Assembly: GCA_022376925.1 (NCBI GenBank)
Contig: JAIOJX010000005.1
Coordinates: 12,490,501-12,554,500 of the forward strand
Source: Tragulus kanchil
Taxonomy: Eukaryota; Chordata; Mammalia; Artiodactyla; Tragulidae
Length of the DNA: 64,000 nt
Direction of reading: 5' to 3'
The translations under genes were made by a program, and so were the position numbers. Of this stretch, positions 11,576-20,836 are shown piece after piece. Under the pieces are notes generated by a model that was not told where the DNA came from, did no database searches, and saw nothing but the letters and a program-made list of their open reading frames with translations. The first letter of the stretch is position 1, and every line of letters starts with the position of its first letter.

Positions 11576-12440
11576 CCCAGCTTTGTTCCTTGGGAGTCAC
11601 CCTGGGGAAGGGCAGATCCGATATTAAACCTCCAAAGAGCTGGCGAAAGCCCTGAGTGTGGACACGCGGAGACTGCCAGTGCACATGTCAGAAGGCTCAG
11701 AAAGTCTCTTGAAACCACCTCATGGTAAAAGGTCACTTGTTATGAAGTCACTTGGGTGGCCAGCATGCGAAAGTGGAATGTGTTCTATTGGGTCCTTCAG
11801 CCTATGTGCCCTAGGAAGGCACAGAAGGTCATTTACTTTTATGATTGTGGAATCACCATACGACCCATTCCTTCCATGTAGAAAGCAGGTCTTCTAAAAA
11901 AGGTAAAATCATAATTGAGAAGCGTTTTTAAGTAGCACTTTATTGAGAACTCCCTGAGGATCCAATGGTTAGAATTCTGTGCTTTCCACGGTAGGGACAC
12001 AGCTTCCATCCCTGATCAGGGAATGAAGATCCCACAGACCACGTTGCGCCAGCGAACGCAGAAAGAACTTGATTTCATGTACCCGAAGCGTCTAGTGACC
12101 TTCTGGTTCTTAGCTGGGTTCACGGTATTCGATGATCCACCGCACTCCATCACTAGCGTGATGATCAGTCACTTGTCGATGAGGAAAACCGACCAGTTCA
12201 GAGAGGCCATCATCGCTGCCTTTGAGGAAGGGCCCAGGGTGGCCTCAACCCAGGCCTCTCCCCTTCTAGCCACCGGGTTCCCTCTTTGAACGCTGCTGTC
12301 GACAGAAGCCACCGACGGAAGGGATGGGAGGGAGCACTGAACGTGCAGGAAGGAGTACCAGGGCGCCTGTATTCCCAAGCCCCTTTCTTTCAAAGCGTTG
12401 CTCGAGGGCAGAGCCGTTCAAACAAGCCCGCGCTAAGATC
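11576..12440. other. Unique upstream flank with degenerate SINE head
   Basis: About 11944-12045 is a decayed tRNA-SINE head in plus orientation ('actccctgaggatccaatgg', 'catccctgatcagggaatg', 'aagatccca'). The rest rises in GC toward the CpG island. The short open frame at 12023-12289 starts within the SINE remnant, and I do not recognise its product. Confidence 0.5.
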
Positions 12441-13165
12441 AGGGTGCACAGTAGGAGCCAGAGCAACGCAGACGGGCTCGGAGAGACCTGCGGAGCTGGG
12501 GACCCGGCGAAGGCCCGGGCGCTCCACGGGGCCGCCGCCTCCGCGCCACTCGGGGCAGGGAGAGCGCGGGCGCGCGGGCTCTCGCGTGGCTACCGCGGTC
12601 GAGACTCCCAGCTCTCGGCGTTCTAGGCGCTTCCTGCCTCGCGGGGCGCGCGTCGGTGCGGCCCCAGCGGGCTCCAGGTGCCACGCTTCCCGCAGCGTTC
12701 CCCGCGGGCCCTCCAGACGCTAGAGACGCCGGGGCCGGCCGAGACCCAGCGCGATCCCTTTAAAAGCCGGGGTATCTTTGGAAGGAGGCGGCGGCCGGGG
12801 CTTCCCTTTCGGGGTCCCCCCCCCCCCCCAGCCAGCCCCCGACGCCGTCCTCGCCCGCCGCGCCGCGCCGCGCGCTGGCTCTTTCCGCGAGGTGACCTCG
12901 GGTTCCCCCGAGCCCGACCGCAGCGCGCTCCGCGCGGAGACGCGAGGCGGTGTCCTGAGGTGACACCGGCGGCGCCGCCGCGGCAGCAGGCGCCGCCGAT
13001 CCCCTCGTTCGCACCGAGGATTCCTCTTGGTGCGTGGCCCAGTTGTTCCCGTAGGACGGGCTCCAGCCCCGCGCCGCGCCCGCCCCCCGCGCCGCCGCGC
13101 TCCGAGGCCTCCCCCGGGGACGCCGAGCGGCGCGGGCCCGCGGCCGCGGGTTCCTCGAAGCCACA

Positions 13166-13211
13166 GGCGGTTCGCGCCGCGGGAGGGGGCGGTTCGCGCC
13201 GCGGGAGGGGG
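13166..13211 (+). repeat. Two-copy 22-base repeat in the promoter
   Basis: The unit 'ggcggttcgcgccgcgggag' plus following Gs occurs twice in direct tandem and merges into a GC box. It may duplicate an Sp/KLF-type binding site. This small repeat is separate from the 1.1-kb duplications. Confidence 0.7.
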
Positions 13212-13449
13212 CGGGGCCGCCGCGGGGAGGGGCCGGCCGCCGCGGGGGCGCGGGGCCGCGGCCGGGGGGCAGGGGCGGGCCGGCGTGGGGAGTTCCTCGC
13301 TCGCGGACCACACGCTCCGCGGGCCAATCCCGAGCCAGCCTCTCTCGGTGTCACACGCGGGACACGTCCCAGCGTTTGTTGGCAAGGCCGGCGAGGGGGC
13401 GGGGGCGGGGAGCGGGGCGGGGAGCGGAGTGGCAGGCGTGCGCGGCACG

Positions 13450-13519
13450 CTGGGAATTGTAGTTCCCAGCTCCCGTGGCCATAGCCATTTTGTAGTCGGG
13501 GGACTACAACTTCCAGAAG
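13450..13519. promoter_or_regulatory. Cluster of three ACTACAA (ZNF143/SBS-type) motifs
   Basis: An inverted SBS-like site, 'ctgggaattgtagttcccag', lies at 13450-13469. A second minus-strand core (ttgtagtc) is at 13490-13497, next to a YY1-like GCCATTTT. A plus-strand site, 'actacaacttccagaag', is at 13503-13519. The last two cores form a perfect inverted repeat with 8-base arms around GGGG. Such sites recruit ZNF143/THAP11 at housekeeping and bidirectional promoters. The cluster lies about 450 bases upstream of the TATA box. Confidence 0.65.
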
Positions 13520-13947
13520 ATCAAGGGGACCATTCTAAGGTGCCCCGGGAATAGGCGGCTCTCCCCGGGGCCAGGCGTCCTGGGGCACTGGCACCCGGCA
13601 GCCCGGCGGCAGGTAGACACGAGGCGTGGCGGGGGCTCGCGCGCGGCGGCCGCGGGGCGAGCGGCAAGCTGGGGAAAGGGGGTGAGGTGGAGCGACCGAG
13701 CGTGCCATGCATCGAGCCAGGGAGCCTCTCTCAATTCCACTCTTAGGCTCGGCGTGGGAGCCATGCCTGCGGGGTCGCCCGCGAAGGGTTCGTCGAGGCC
13801 TCTCGGGTGTCCCGTCGACGGGGCCGCGGGGGTCCTCTGGGCTGGGCCAGAGGCGGTCGGCACCGCAGTAGGCGGGCGACTGGCGGCCCAGCTGTGGGAG
13901 TTTTCGGCTAGCTTCTGGCGGGGAATTGGCCGAGGAGCCCTAACTTG

Positions 13948-13955
13948 TATAAAAG
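13948..13955 (+). promoter_or_regulatory. JARID2: TATA box of JARID2 promoter
   Basis: TATAAAAG sits in an otherwise CpG-island promoter and predicts a start site near 13975-13985. An inverted CCAAT box (ATTGG, 13995-13999) lies just downstream and could serve a second start site near the GCC repeat. The exact start cannot be fixed from sequence. Confidence 0.55.
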
Positions 13956-14044
13956 CAGAGTCCATTTAAAGTTGGGCTGGATAGCCTCTCTCTCATTGGT
14001 TAGGAGGCTTGGAAAAAAGAGACTCGGCGAGCCCTCGCTGTGGT

Positions 14045-14065
14045 GCCGCCGCCGCCGCCGCCGCC
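14045..14065 (+). repeat. (GCC)7 repeat in the 5' leader
   Basis: Seven GCC units lie just after the predicted start site. GC-rich triplet tracts in leaders are length-variable and can affect translation. Here it lies upstream of duplication 5, so it is present once. Confidence 0.8.
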
Positions 14066-14155
14066 GCTGGAGTTGACTCTTCTGCTCGCACTGCTGCTGC
14101 AGCACAAACGTGACTTCCAACATTTTTTATTTATCTTTCCCTTTTCTTTTCCAAG

Positions 14156-14161
14156 ATGTAA
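14156..14161 (+). promoter_or_regulatory. Minimal start-stop uORF (ATGTAA)
   Basis: An ATG followed at once by TAA, with A at -3 (aagATG), lies in the leader about 380 bases before the JARID2 start. Start-stop elements can hold ribosomes and lower downstream translation. It is outside duplication 5. Confidence 0.5.
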
Positions 14162-14283
14162 CTACAGATCAGACACTAAAGGACCTTCACGTTTCGCTGA
14201 TGTAGTTTTTGGAGGAAAAAGGGGGGGAGTGAAGGGCGTCGGTTTTTTTGTGTGTGTGTGTGTTTCGGGGGAAATTTTCCATT

Positions 14284-14304
14284 ATGAGTGTTTTACTAAA
14301 GTGA
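14284..14304 (+). promoter_or_regulatory. Six-codon uORF
   Basis: ATG-AGT-GTT-TTA-CTA-AAG-TGA in the leader, with A at -3 and A at +4. It ends well before the JARID2 start. It is repeated in duplication 5 at about 15369-15389. Confidence 0.45.
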
Positions 14305-14498
14305 ATTTTTTTTGTTGTTTGTTTGCTTCGTCTTTGGCTTTTTTTTTTTTTTTTTTCCTTCCCAATTTCGGATTTATTTCAAGGCGAATCGGGCTTTGGG
14401 GAAAGAGGAAGAAAAGTCGGATTACAAGATCAACCACCACCAACAACAATAAAAACCACCAGGATATTTTTTTGCAAATTTCTGACGGCTTTAAATTC

Positions 14499-14546
14499 AT
14501 GAAGCAATTGTCCCCTTTTGCAATCAGCATTTGGATCTCAGAATGA
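14499..14546 (+). promoter_or_regulatory. 15-codon uORF that ends on the JARID2 start codon
   Basis: The ATG at 14499 opens MKQLSPFAISIWISE and stops at TGA 14544-14546, which overlaps the JARID2 ATG at 14543-14545 (ATGA). The context has T at -3 (ttcATG), so leaky scanning is likely. The overlap geometry would allow termination-reinitiation. No function is known to me for the peptide. Confidence 0.5.
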
Positions 14547-14587
14547 GCAAGGAAAGACCCAAGAGGAATATCATTCAGAAGAAATAC
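14543..14587 (+). CDS. JARID2: JARID2 first coding exon (N-terminal 15 residues)
   Basis: The exon encodes MSKERPKRNIIQKKY, which I recognise as the conserved JARID2 N terminus, and ends in phase 0 at a consensus GTAAGT donor at 14588. JARID2 is a nuclear accessory subunit of PRC2, which methylates histone H3 lysine 27. It helps recruit and stimulate the complex and has JmjN, ARID, catalytically inactive JmjC and zinc-finger regions, all encoded by later exons outside this window. The ATG is chosen because it gives the exact conserved peptide running into the donor. Exon 2 is not visible in the remaining 49 kb, in keeping with the long first intron of mammalian JARID2. A second identical copy at 15629-15673 is most likely an assembly artefact. 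Confidence 0.93.
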
Positions 14588-14944
14588 GTAAGTGCTCCTA
14601 ACAACACATCCTTTGACTTGTAGTTTTAAGCAATGGCTGTGAATGTCAAGTTTATAGATAAATCTGCAGCTGAAGGGTTTTAAACACAGCGTCCGATAAG
14701 GCTGTTTCTTTCTTTTCTGAAAGAAGGCTTTTCAGGCAAAGTCGTGTCTGCCTAGTTTGGATGAAAACACAGATTGGTGTAGCGATACCTCCAGTGAATA
14801 AATTGACCTCGAATGACACAACCATAATCTAGTTTTAGATGAAAGGCAGGGGATTTTGGTGGAGCCCGGCTAGGGGGTGTGAGGGCTGCGGTAATGTAAC
14901 TAAACTGCATTCTCGGGCGGATTTGGCCCCATCGTGCACTTTGC

Positions 14945-14952
14945 ATGCAAAT
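14945..14952 (+). promoter_or_regulatory. POU octamer ATGCAAAT in proximal intron 1
   Basis: A perfect octamer lies about 360 bases inside the intron, and again at 16031-16038 in duplication 5. OCT-type factors bind this motif and JARID2 is highly expressed in pluripotent cells. A single 8-base match is weak evidence of function. Confidence 0.3.
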
Positions 14953-15628
14953 GAGCCTGTTATTATTATTAATGTTATTTGGGAAATCGTGTAACGCGTG
15001 TGTTTTGGAAGCCCTTTAAGTTGCAATGGAGGGTCCGATTATGGCGATGTTGTTCCTCGCACTGGCACATCAAATTTAATGTATGTGGTCGTTTTGGCTT
15101 ATTTGGTTCGCAGCATAAACCAGTTGGGAATCATGTTACAGCGAATGCATTTGTTGAGATTGACTTTAATAATGGGACTGGTTTTGTTTAAAAATTCATG
15201 ATTTCCAGTTTTGGGGAAAAAAGACATACACTATAGCTAATGTTTTTAAGTGGGCATGTGAATGCATATGTAAGTGACTACAAATAATTACTCCCAGTTA
15301 CCCGAAATGGGGAGTGAAGGGCGTCGGTTTTTTTGTGTGTGTGTGTGTTTCGGGGGAAATTTTCCATTATGAGTGTTTTACTAAAGTGAATTTTTTTTGT
15401 TGTTTGTTTGCTTCGTCTTTGGCTTTTTTTTTTTTTTTTTTTCCTTCCCAATTTCGGATTTATTTCAAGGCGAATCGGGCTTTGGGGAAAGAGGAAGAAA
15501 AGTCGGATTACAAGATCAACCACCACCAACAACAATAAAAACCACCAGGATATTTTTTTGCAAATTTCTGACGGCTTTAAATTCATGAAGCAATTGTCCC
15601 CTTTTGCAATCAGCATTTGGATCTCAGA

Positions 15629-15673
15629 ATGAGCAAGGAAAGACCCAAGAGGAATATCATTCAGAAGAAATAC
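15629..15673 (+). pseudogene. JARID2: Second copy of JARID2 first coding exon (probable false duplication)
   Basis: The 15 codons and the GTAAGT donor at 15674 are identical to those at 14543-14588. The surrounding intron is also identical, so this is not a diverged paralogous exon. It sits inside what would be intron 1 and has no acceptor of its own. An automatic pipeline could choose it as the start exon and so misplace the promoter. Confidence 0.85.
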
Positions 15674-16386
15674 GTAAGTGCTCCTAACAACACATCCTTT
15701 GACTTGTAGTTTTAAGCAATGGCTGTGAATGTCAAGTTTATAGATAAATCTGCAGCTGAAGGGTTTTAAACACAGCGTCCGATAAGGCTGTTTCTTTCTT
15801 TTCTGAAAGAAGGCTTTTCAGGCAAAGTCGTGTCTGCCTAGTTTGGATGAAAACACAGATTGGTGTAGCGATACCTCCAGTGAATAAATTGACCTCGAAT
15901 GACACAACCATAATCTAGTTTTAGATGAAAGGCAGGGGATTTTGGTGGAGCCCGGCTAGGGGGTGTGAGGGCTGCGGTAATGTAACTAAACTGCATTCTC
16001 GGGCGGATTTGGCCCCATCGTGCACTTTGCATGCAAATGAGCCTGTTATTATTATTAATGTTATTTGGGAAATCGTGTAACGCGTGTGTTTTGGAAGCCC
16101 TTTAAGTTGCAATGGAGGGTCCGATTATGGCGATGTTGTTCCTCGCACTGGCACATCAAATTTAATGTATGTGGTCGTTTTGGCTTATTTGGTTCGCAGC
16201 ATAAACCAGTTGGGAATCATGTTACAGCGAATGCATTTGTTGAGATTGACTTTAATAATGGGACTGGTTTTGTTTAAAAATTCATGATTTCCAGTTTTGG
16301 GGAAAAAAGACATACACTATAGCTAATGTTTTTAAGTGGGCATGTGAATGCATATGTAAGTGACTACAAATAATTACTCCCAGTTA

Positions 16387-17000
16387 ACTGGGCTTCTGAA
16401 ATTGGGTGGTTATTCAGAGATTTAAATGGTTTGGAATAGTTAAATTTGTCTTGTGCATAGTACAGCTACGTTCTGATTGGCATGGGGAGTGTTTTTGTTT
16501 TGTGTGTTGTGGCTTTTTTTTTTAAGTTTGGGGGGAGGGAGAGGAGAGGGGCCCGAGGATTAACCAAATATGCACTCGAGTGATCAGTGATTTAGCTGCA
16601 TGCTTTAAATCAAAGAACCCATTAAAAAAAAAAAAAGGCCGAATGAACACACATTAGGAATAATGCAACGTCCTGAGAAAGTTTGATTTAACTCGGGTGG
16701 ACAAATTGGTGTTAATATTTTCCCTTATTGAGCAGTGTGATGTGTGTAATGGGAGATGACCTTCGGGGCACTGGTTCTGTAAAAAATAGATTTAATGGAA
16801 AAGCTGAATACCTTCTCTTGAGTACTGATCCAACCTAGACACGTAAACTTCAACTATGAAATAAATGCAAGGTGTAATAATCAAGCCCAACTTAAAAAGC
16901 TTTCCCTAAAGAATTTAAGAATTAAAATACATCCGCATTGCAGAGGGCTGGGGAGAATGCAAAGGACTAGTTTAAACTCGGGCTGTAGAAACTGCAGGGA
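16387..17000. other. JARID2 proximal intron, unique
   Basis: No exon is recognised. It is mostly non-repetitive, AT-moderate sequence with one A run near 16625. The lack of SINEs between the two CpG islands suggests constrained promoter-proximal DNA, but this is inference. Confidence 0.5.
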
Positions 17001-17636
17001 GACAGCCTTGCTTGCGAGCGTGGACGCCTTCCCGGGGCACGTCCGATCCGGGTTGCAGCCACAAAGCAAAAAGGGGTAGAACTTGGATCGGAGCCACCCC
17101 GCCCCCGCCCCCACCCCAGTCCTCGCTAAGTTGGGGAGCGGCGGCGGGTGGGATTTTTTTGTCCCGAGTGTTCAGCGGATTGTGTCGACTCCGGGCGTCC
17201 GGCCGCCTGCCCGTGGCTGGCGGGAGGCAGAGCACGAGTTAACGCTTGGGGAGCCGAGCCCGTGTTCCCGACGTGCTCGAGCCGGCTGCGGAGGGGCGGC
17301 CGCGCGGGGGTCGCGGCGGGCTGGGCCGGGCCGGGCTGGAGGCCGCGCGCGGCCTGCAGGGGGCGGCCTGCGGGCTCCGGGCGGGCGGCGTGGGCCGGCG
17401 GGCGGAGGGGTGGGTGGGGCGCGCGGGCGGCGCGGCGGGTCGGCCTGGGAGGGGCGGCGCGGGCGGGGGCGTGGCGGGGAGGGGGCGGGCGGCGCGCGAC
17501 TGCGGCGGGCGCCCCCCAGCGCGCGCACGGCCGAGTATGGCGGCGGCGGCGGCGCGGCCGGCTCCCCGCGGCCGGCTCTCCGCGGCCGGGCCCGTCGGCT
17601 CCAGTGCGGGCCCGAGAGCAACAGGTTAAGCCGGCT

Positions 17637-17812
17637 AGACGTCAGCTCGCCCCCTCCCCGCCCCCTGGTTCCTCCCCCGCCTCGCGCCGGCCTCCTCGCC
17701 CTCCCTCCGCCCCCCGCGGCTCCGGGCCGGATGCTTCGGCCGCGTTCTGTTGTCATTGTGACGTCACAAAGGGACGGGCCCGGGTGGAACCTTCTCCTCC
17801 TCCGTGACGTCA
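17637..17812. promoter_or_regulatory. CRE cluster: two perfect TGACGTCA sites plus a near match
   Basis: TGACGTCA occurs at 17759-17766 and 17805-17812, 46 bases apart. A 7-of-8 match, AGACGTCA, is at 17637-17644. Full CREs bind CREB/ATF and are most active close to start sites. Here they lie 155-210 bases before the predicted splice donor. Confidence 0.7.
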
Positions 17813-17888
17813 AAAGTCGGGCGGGAGGTTCCAGCGCTGCGGGCCTGCGGGGGCGGAGGGAGCGGCGCGGAGGCCGGGGCTGCCGCGT

Positions 17889-17967
17889 GGGAGGAGGAGG
17901 AGGAGGAGGAGGAGGAGGATGCGATCGGCCCCGGCCTTCCGCCCGGAAACGCCGCGCTGCCCTCCAG
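17889..17967 (+). other. Candidate alternative first exon (3' part) with GGA repeat
   Basis: A (GGA)10 tract at 17889-17919 leads into sequence ending in CCAG with the donor GTGAGC at 17968. An ATG at 17919 is open for 16 codons plus one base to the donor, so it is phase 1. Known JARID2 exon 1 ends in phase 0, so this ATG would not join exon 2 in frame. The exon is therefore probably noncoding or a uORF source, with translation from a later ATG. Confidence 0.4.
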
Positions 17968-18111
17968 GTGAGCGCTTTGAGCCCCTGATGCCCTTGCAAG
18001 CGCCCCCGACCCAGATCGCGTTCTGTCTCGGGGGTCTGGAGCAGGGCGGAGACGCCTCCTGTCTGCGGAAACGTTTTCGCCTCCTCTGTTTACAGGTCGG
18101 CTGTTGCTGTG

Positions 18112-20289
18112 GCATTACTGCGGCGGTGATCGTATTCTCTCGTCAGTGCTTTTGAAAAGCAGGGAAACTTCATCGCGGAAGCTTTGGTTTGCAGGAGAAC
18201 CGTGTTGTGGGTTTGGCCATACTGTCAGTTAAAGTCGTGTTTCGGCTGTTTTGGCGGGATGTGGTGGGATGTCTTTCTAGGTGATGCTGCACAGCATCAA
18301 CTGTTGCTTTTCCTGGAAGCCTTTGAAACACCAGAGTGGCACTTCGCCATGCCAGCTCTAGGCCTTAGGAGTGGTTAAGCGGATTCCAGCTCTAGACCTG
18401 TGGAGCAATTTAGGAGTTGGGGAAACGGAGGATGACCAGTCGTTAATACCTGTGCTTGGAAGAGGAGTCTGAGGTGTCCTGGGCTCACTGCTTCAGGATA
18501 GAAGAACGAGAGGCTGGCAGTCTGGGGCTATTTACTCTTAGGTAAAATGGAAAAAAAAAATACATGCTTTTGCCTTTTTGCTTTATCTTAGATCACGTGA
18601 TTGAGATAATGTGCGTAGATAATGTAAAATACTATGCTGTTTCTATGTAAGGTGAAATTATTACTTGAGTTGGTAGAAGGCAGCATATTTCCTTCAATTG
18701 GTCTCAAAAGCCTTAGATGCCTGCCGCGTTACCGTTTAGTTTATTGCTTTAGCAAAGCGGAGTTTGAGGGTGGGATTGTAGATGGCAGACTTTGGGAGAA
18801 ATGATTCTTATAGTTCGTATTAAATGACGTCCTTGAAAAACTCATAAATTGTAGTGTAATCCTGTCTTAATTGCTGGGCATGATTCCCACTACAGTACCT
18901 TAAACAACTGAAAACATTTGCGTTCCAAAGTCCCAATCCACTAGGACGATAAAAACAGTTGCATCTTTTGCTCTGTAGGTGTTTTATGTTATTTGTGTCA
19001 CTCCACTGGTTGGTTATTCCTACAGAGTATAACAGATGGGATACCCAGACTAATTGATCTTTGATGCTTTATCGAAGGTATGAGTTTGAAATAAAAATCT
19101 CTGCTATATGAAGGTATGAGTCATGTAGTTAGGCAGAAAACAAATTACCAGTTTCATTTCTAGGACAGCTCAAGAAGCATTTGTAACACTAAAGCTGTAA
19201 AGCATTACTGCGGCGGTGATCGTATTCTCTCGTCAGTGCTTTTGAAAAGCAGGAAACTTCATCGCGGAAGCTTTGGTTTGCAGGAGAACCGTGTTGTGGG
19301 TTTGGCCATACTGTCAGTTAAAGTCGTGTTTCGGCTGTTTTGGCGGGATGTGGTGGGATGTCTTTCTAGGTGATGCTGCACAGCATCAACTGTTGCTTTT
19401 CCTGGAAGCCTTTGAAACACCAGAGTGGCACTTCGCCATGCCAGCTCTAGGCCTTAGGAGTGGTTAAGCGGATTCCAGCTCTAGACCTGTGGAGCAATTT
19501 AGGAGTTGGGGAAACGGAGGATGACCAGTCGTTAATACCTGTGCTTGGAAGAGGAGTCTGAGGTGTCCTGGGCTCACTGCTTCAGGATAGAAGAACGAGA
19601 GGCTGGCAGTCTGGGGCTATTTACTCTTAGGTAAAATGGAAAAAAAAAATACATGCTTTTGCCTTTTTGCTTTATCTTAGATCACGTGATTGAGATAATG
19701 TGCGTAGATAATGTAAAATACTATGCTGTTTCTATGTAAGGTGAAATTATTACTTGAGTTGGTAGAAGGCAGCATATTTCCTTCAATTGGTCTCAAAAGC
19801 CTTAGATGCCTGCCGCGTTACCGTTTAGTTTATTGCTTTAGCAAAGCGGAGTTTGAGGGTGGGATTGTAGATGGCAGACTTTGGGAGAAATGATTCTTAT
19901 AGTTCGTATTAAATGACGTCCTTGAAAAACTCATAAATTGTAGTGTAATCCTGTCTTAATTGCTGGGCATGATTCCCACTACAGTACCTTAAACAACTGA
20001 AAACATTTGCGTTCCAAAGTCCCAATCCACTAGGACGATAAAAACAGTTGCATCTTTTGCTCTGTAGGTGTTTTATGTTATTTGTGTCACTCCACTGGTT
20101 GGTTATTCCTACAGAGTATAACAGATGGGATACCCAGACTAATTGATCTTTGATGCTTTATCGAAGGTATGAGTTTGAAATAAAAATCTCTGCTATATGA
20201 AGGTATGAGTCATGTAGTTAGGCAGAAAACAAATTACCAGTTTCATTTCTAGGACAGCTCAAGAAGCATTTGTAACACTAGGCTGTAAA
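18112..20289. repeat. Tandem duplication 6, period 1090
   Basis: Copy 1 is 18112-19201 and copy 2 is 19202-20289. Differences are single-base indels, such as 'aagcagggaaac' versus 'aagcaggaaac' close to the start of copy 2 and 'actaaagctg' versus 'actaggctg' near the end of copy 1. Its second copy overlaps duplication 7. Contents are unique intron. Confidence 0.95.
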
Positions 20290-20400
20290 TTTCTATTTTA
20301 AAAGTGCATATGATTAAAAGAATTGGGAAAGTTTGTGTTACAAGGTTCAAAAGCAGGGTTTACTATAATTGCATAAATTATGAAGAGAAAAAGTGAAAGA

Positions 20401-20401
<1 letters not shown>

Positions 20402-20441
<40 letters not shown>

Positions 20442-20450
20442 CACACACAC
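20402..20450 (+). repeat. Compound TA/CA microsatellite, allele 1
   Basis: (TA)18 then CATA then (CA)4. The second copy at 21515-21566 reads (TA)20, CATA, (CA)3. The difference looks like two alleles of one locus. Confidence 0.9.
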
Positions 20451-20717
20451 CAAAATACAGTGGTAGGATTTATAAGCTGCCCCCCACCTTCCATTTTTAC
20501 ACCCAATTGAATTATTTTACAGTTCTGAGGGGAATAACATGCATACCTTATTTAACTGCTAGTTTTTTCCTTTTTTGAGCTGCTAGGTGGCTTGCTTTCT
20601 ATCTCTCTAGTAGTGGAGAAAGCTGTTGTTGTTCTCACAAGTCTCTGGGCAGAGATAGTTTAGCAGCAGTCACTGGAGAGATTGTGGAAAGAATACTCTC
20701 AAGAGTCCAGAGGGTCA

Positions 20718-20836
20718 GGAAGATCCCCCGGAGAAGGAAGAGGCTACCATTCCGGTATTCTTGTCTGGAGAAGATCATGGCTCGTCCATGGGGCTCAAAG
20801 AGTCAGACACAACTGAGCAGCTTCACTGTTACAGTG
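20718..20836 (+). mobile_element. Bov-tA SINE 3' part
   Basis: The segment matches the Bov-tA body: 'ggaagatcccccggagaagg', 'attccggtattcttgtctgg', 'ccatggggctcaaagagtc', 'agacacaactgagcag'. The tRNA head is lost. It is repeated at about 21833-21952 by duplication 7. Confidence 0.8.

Larger units (their letters stand above)
12440..14120 (+). promoter_or_regulatory. JARID2: CpG-island promoter of JARID2
   Basis: A very GC- and CpG-rich block precedes and includes the first exon. It holds GC boxes ('gggggcggggcc' near 13206), a run of 13 or more C near 12819, a 22-base tandem repeat, an ACTACAA motif cluster at 13450-13519, and a TATA box at 13948. The large open frames here, up to 268 residues on both strands, are rich in Arg, Pro, Gly and Ala and show no domains. 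They are what random GC-rich DNA gives. A divergent minus-strand transcript is possible, given the bidirectional motif layout. Confidence 0.8.
13980..14542 (+). other. JARID2: JARID2 exon 1, 5' untranslated leader (start approximate)
   Basis: The leader is about 560 bases if transcription starts from the TATA box. It contains a (GCC)7 repeat at 14045-14065, T-rich tracts including 18 Ts before 14357, a GT tract near 14250, and three upstream ORFs. The frame open from 14040 to 14546 uses no ATG until 14499, so it is not evidence for a longer protein. From 14224 onward the leader is repeated in duplication 5. Confidence 0.65.
14224..16386. repeat. Tandem duplication 5, period 1085-1086, repeats JARID2 exon 1
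   Basis: Copy 1 is 14224-15308 and copy 2 is 15309-16386. Bases 15301-15308 are filler. The copies differ by one T in a long T run (18 versus 19). The unit includes the end of the leader, the JARID2 start exon, its donor and about 700 bases of intron. Copy 2 has no promoter, TATA box or leader start of its own. Confidence 0.95.
17000..18060 (+). promoter_or_regulatory. Second CpG island, candidate alternative JARID2 promoter
   Basis: A dense CpG block starts about 2.4 kb after exon 1 (about 1.3 kb once duplication 5 is removed). It holds GC boxes ('gggcgtggcggggagg' near 17465), a YY1-like ATGGCGGC at 17536, two perfect CREs and a GGA repeat. It ends in a likely first exon with a donor at 17968. 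Open frames of 219-301 residues here are GC-driven and have no domains. The strand is inferred from the donor. Confidence 0.6.

Noticed and set aside
12023..12289. 88-residue frame beginning MKIPQTTLRQRTQ as a small gene
   Set aside because: Its start lies in a decayed SINE head, I recognise no domain, and it shows no splice or initiation context that sets it apart.
12623..13554. Long overlapping open frames on both strands (up to 268 residues)
   Set aside because: They lie in a CpG island, are dominated by Arg, Pro, Gly and Ala, overlap in many frames and contain no domains. Stop codons are rare in such DNA by composition alone.
17083..17999. Open frames of 219-301 residues on both strands
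   Set aside because: Same reason: GC-rich promoter DNA. They run through CRE sites, GC boxes and the GGA repeat.
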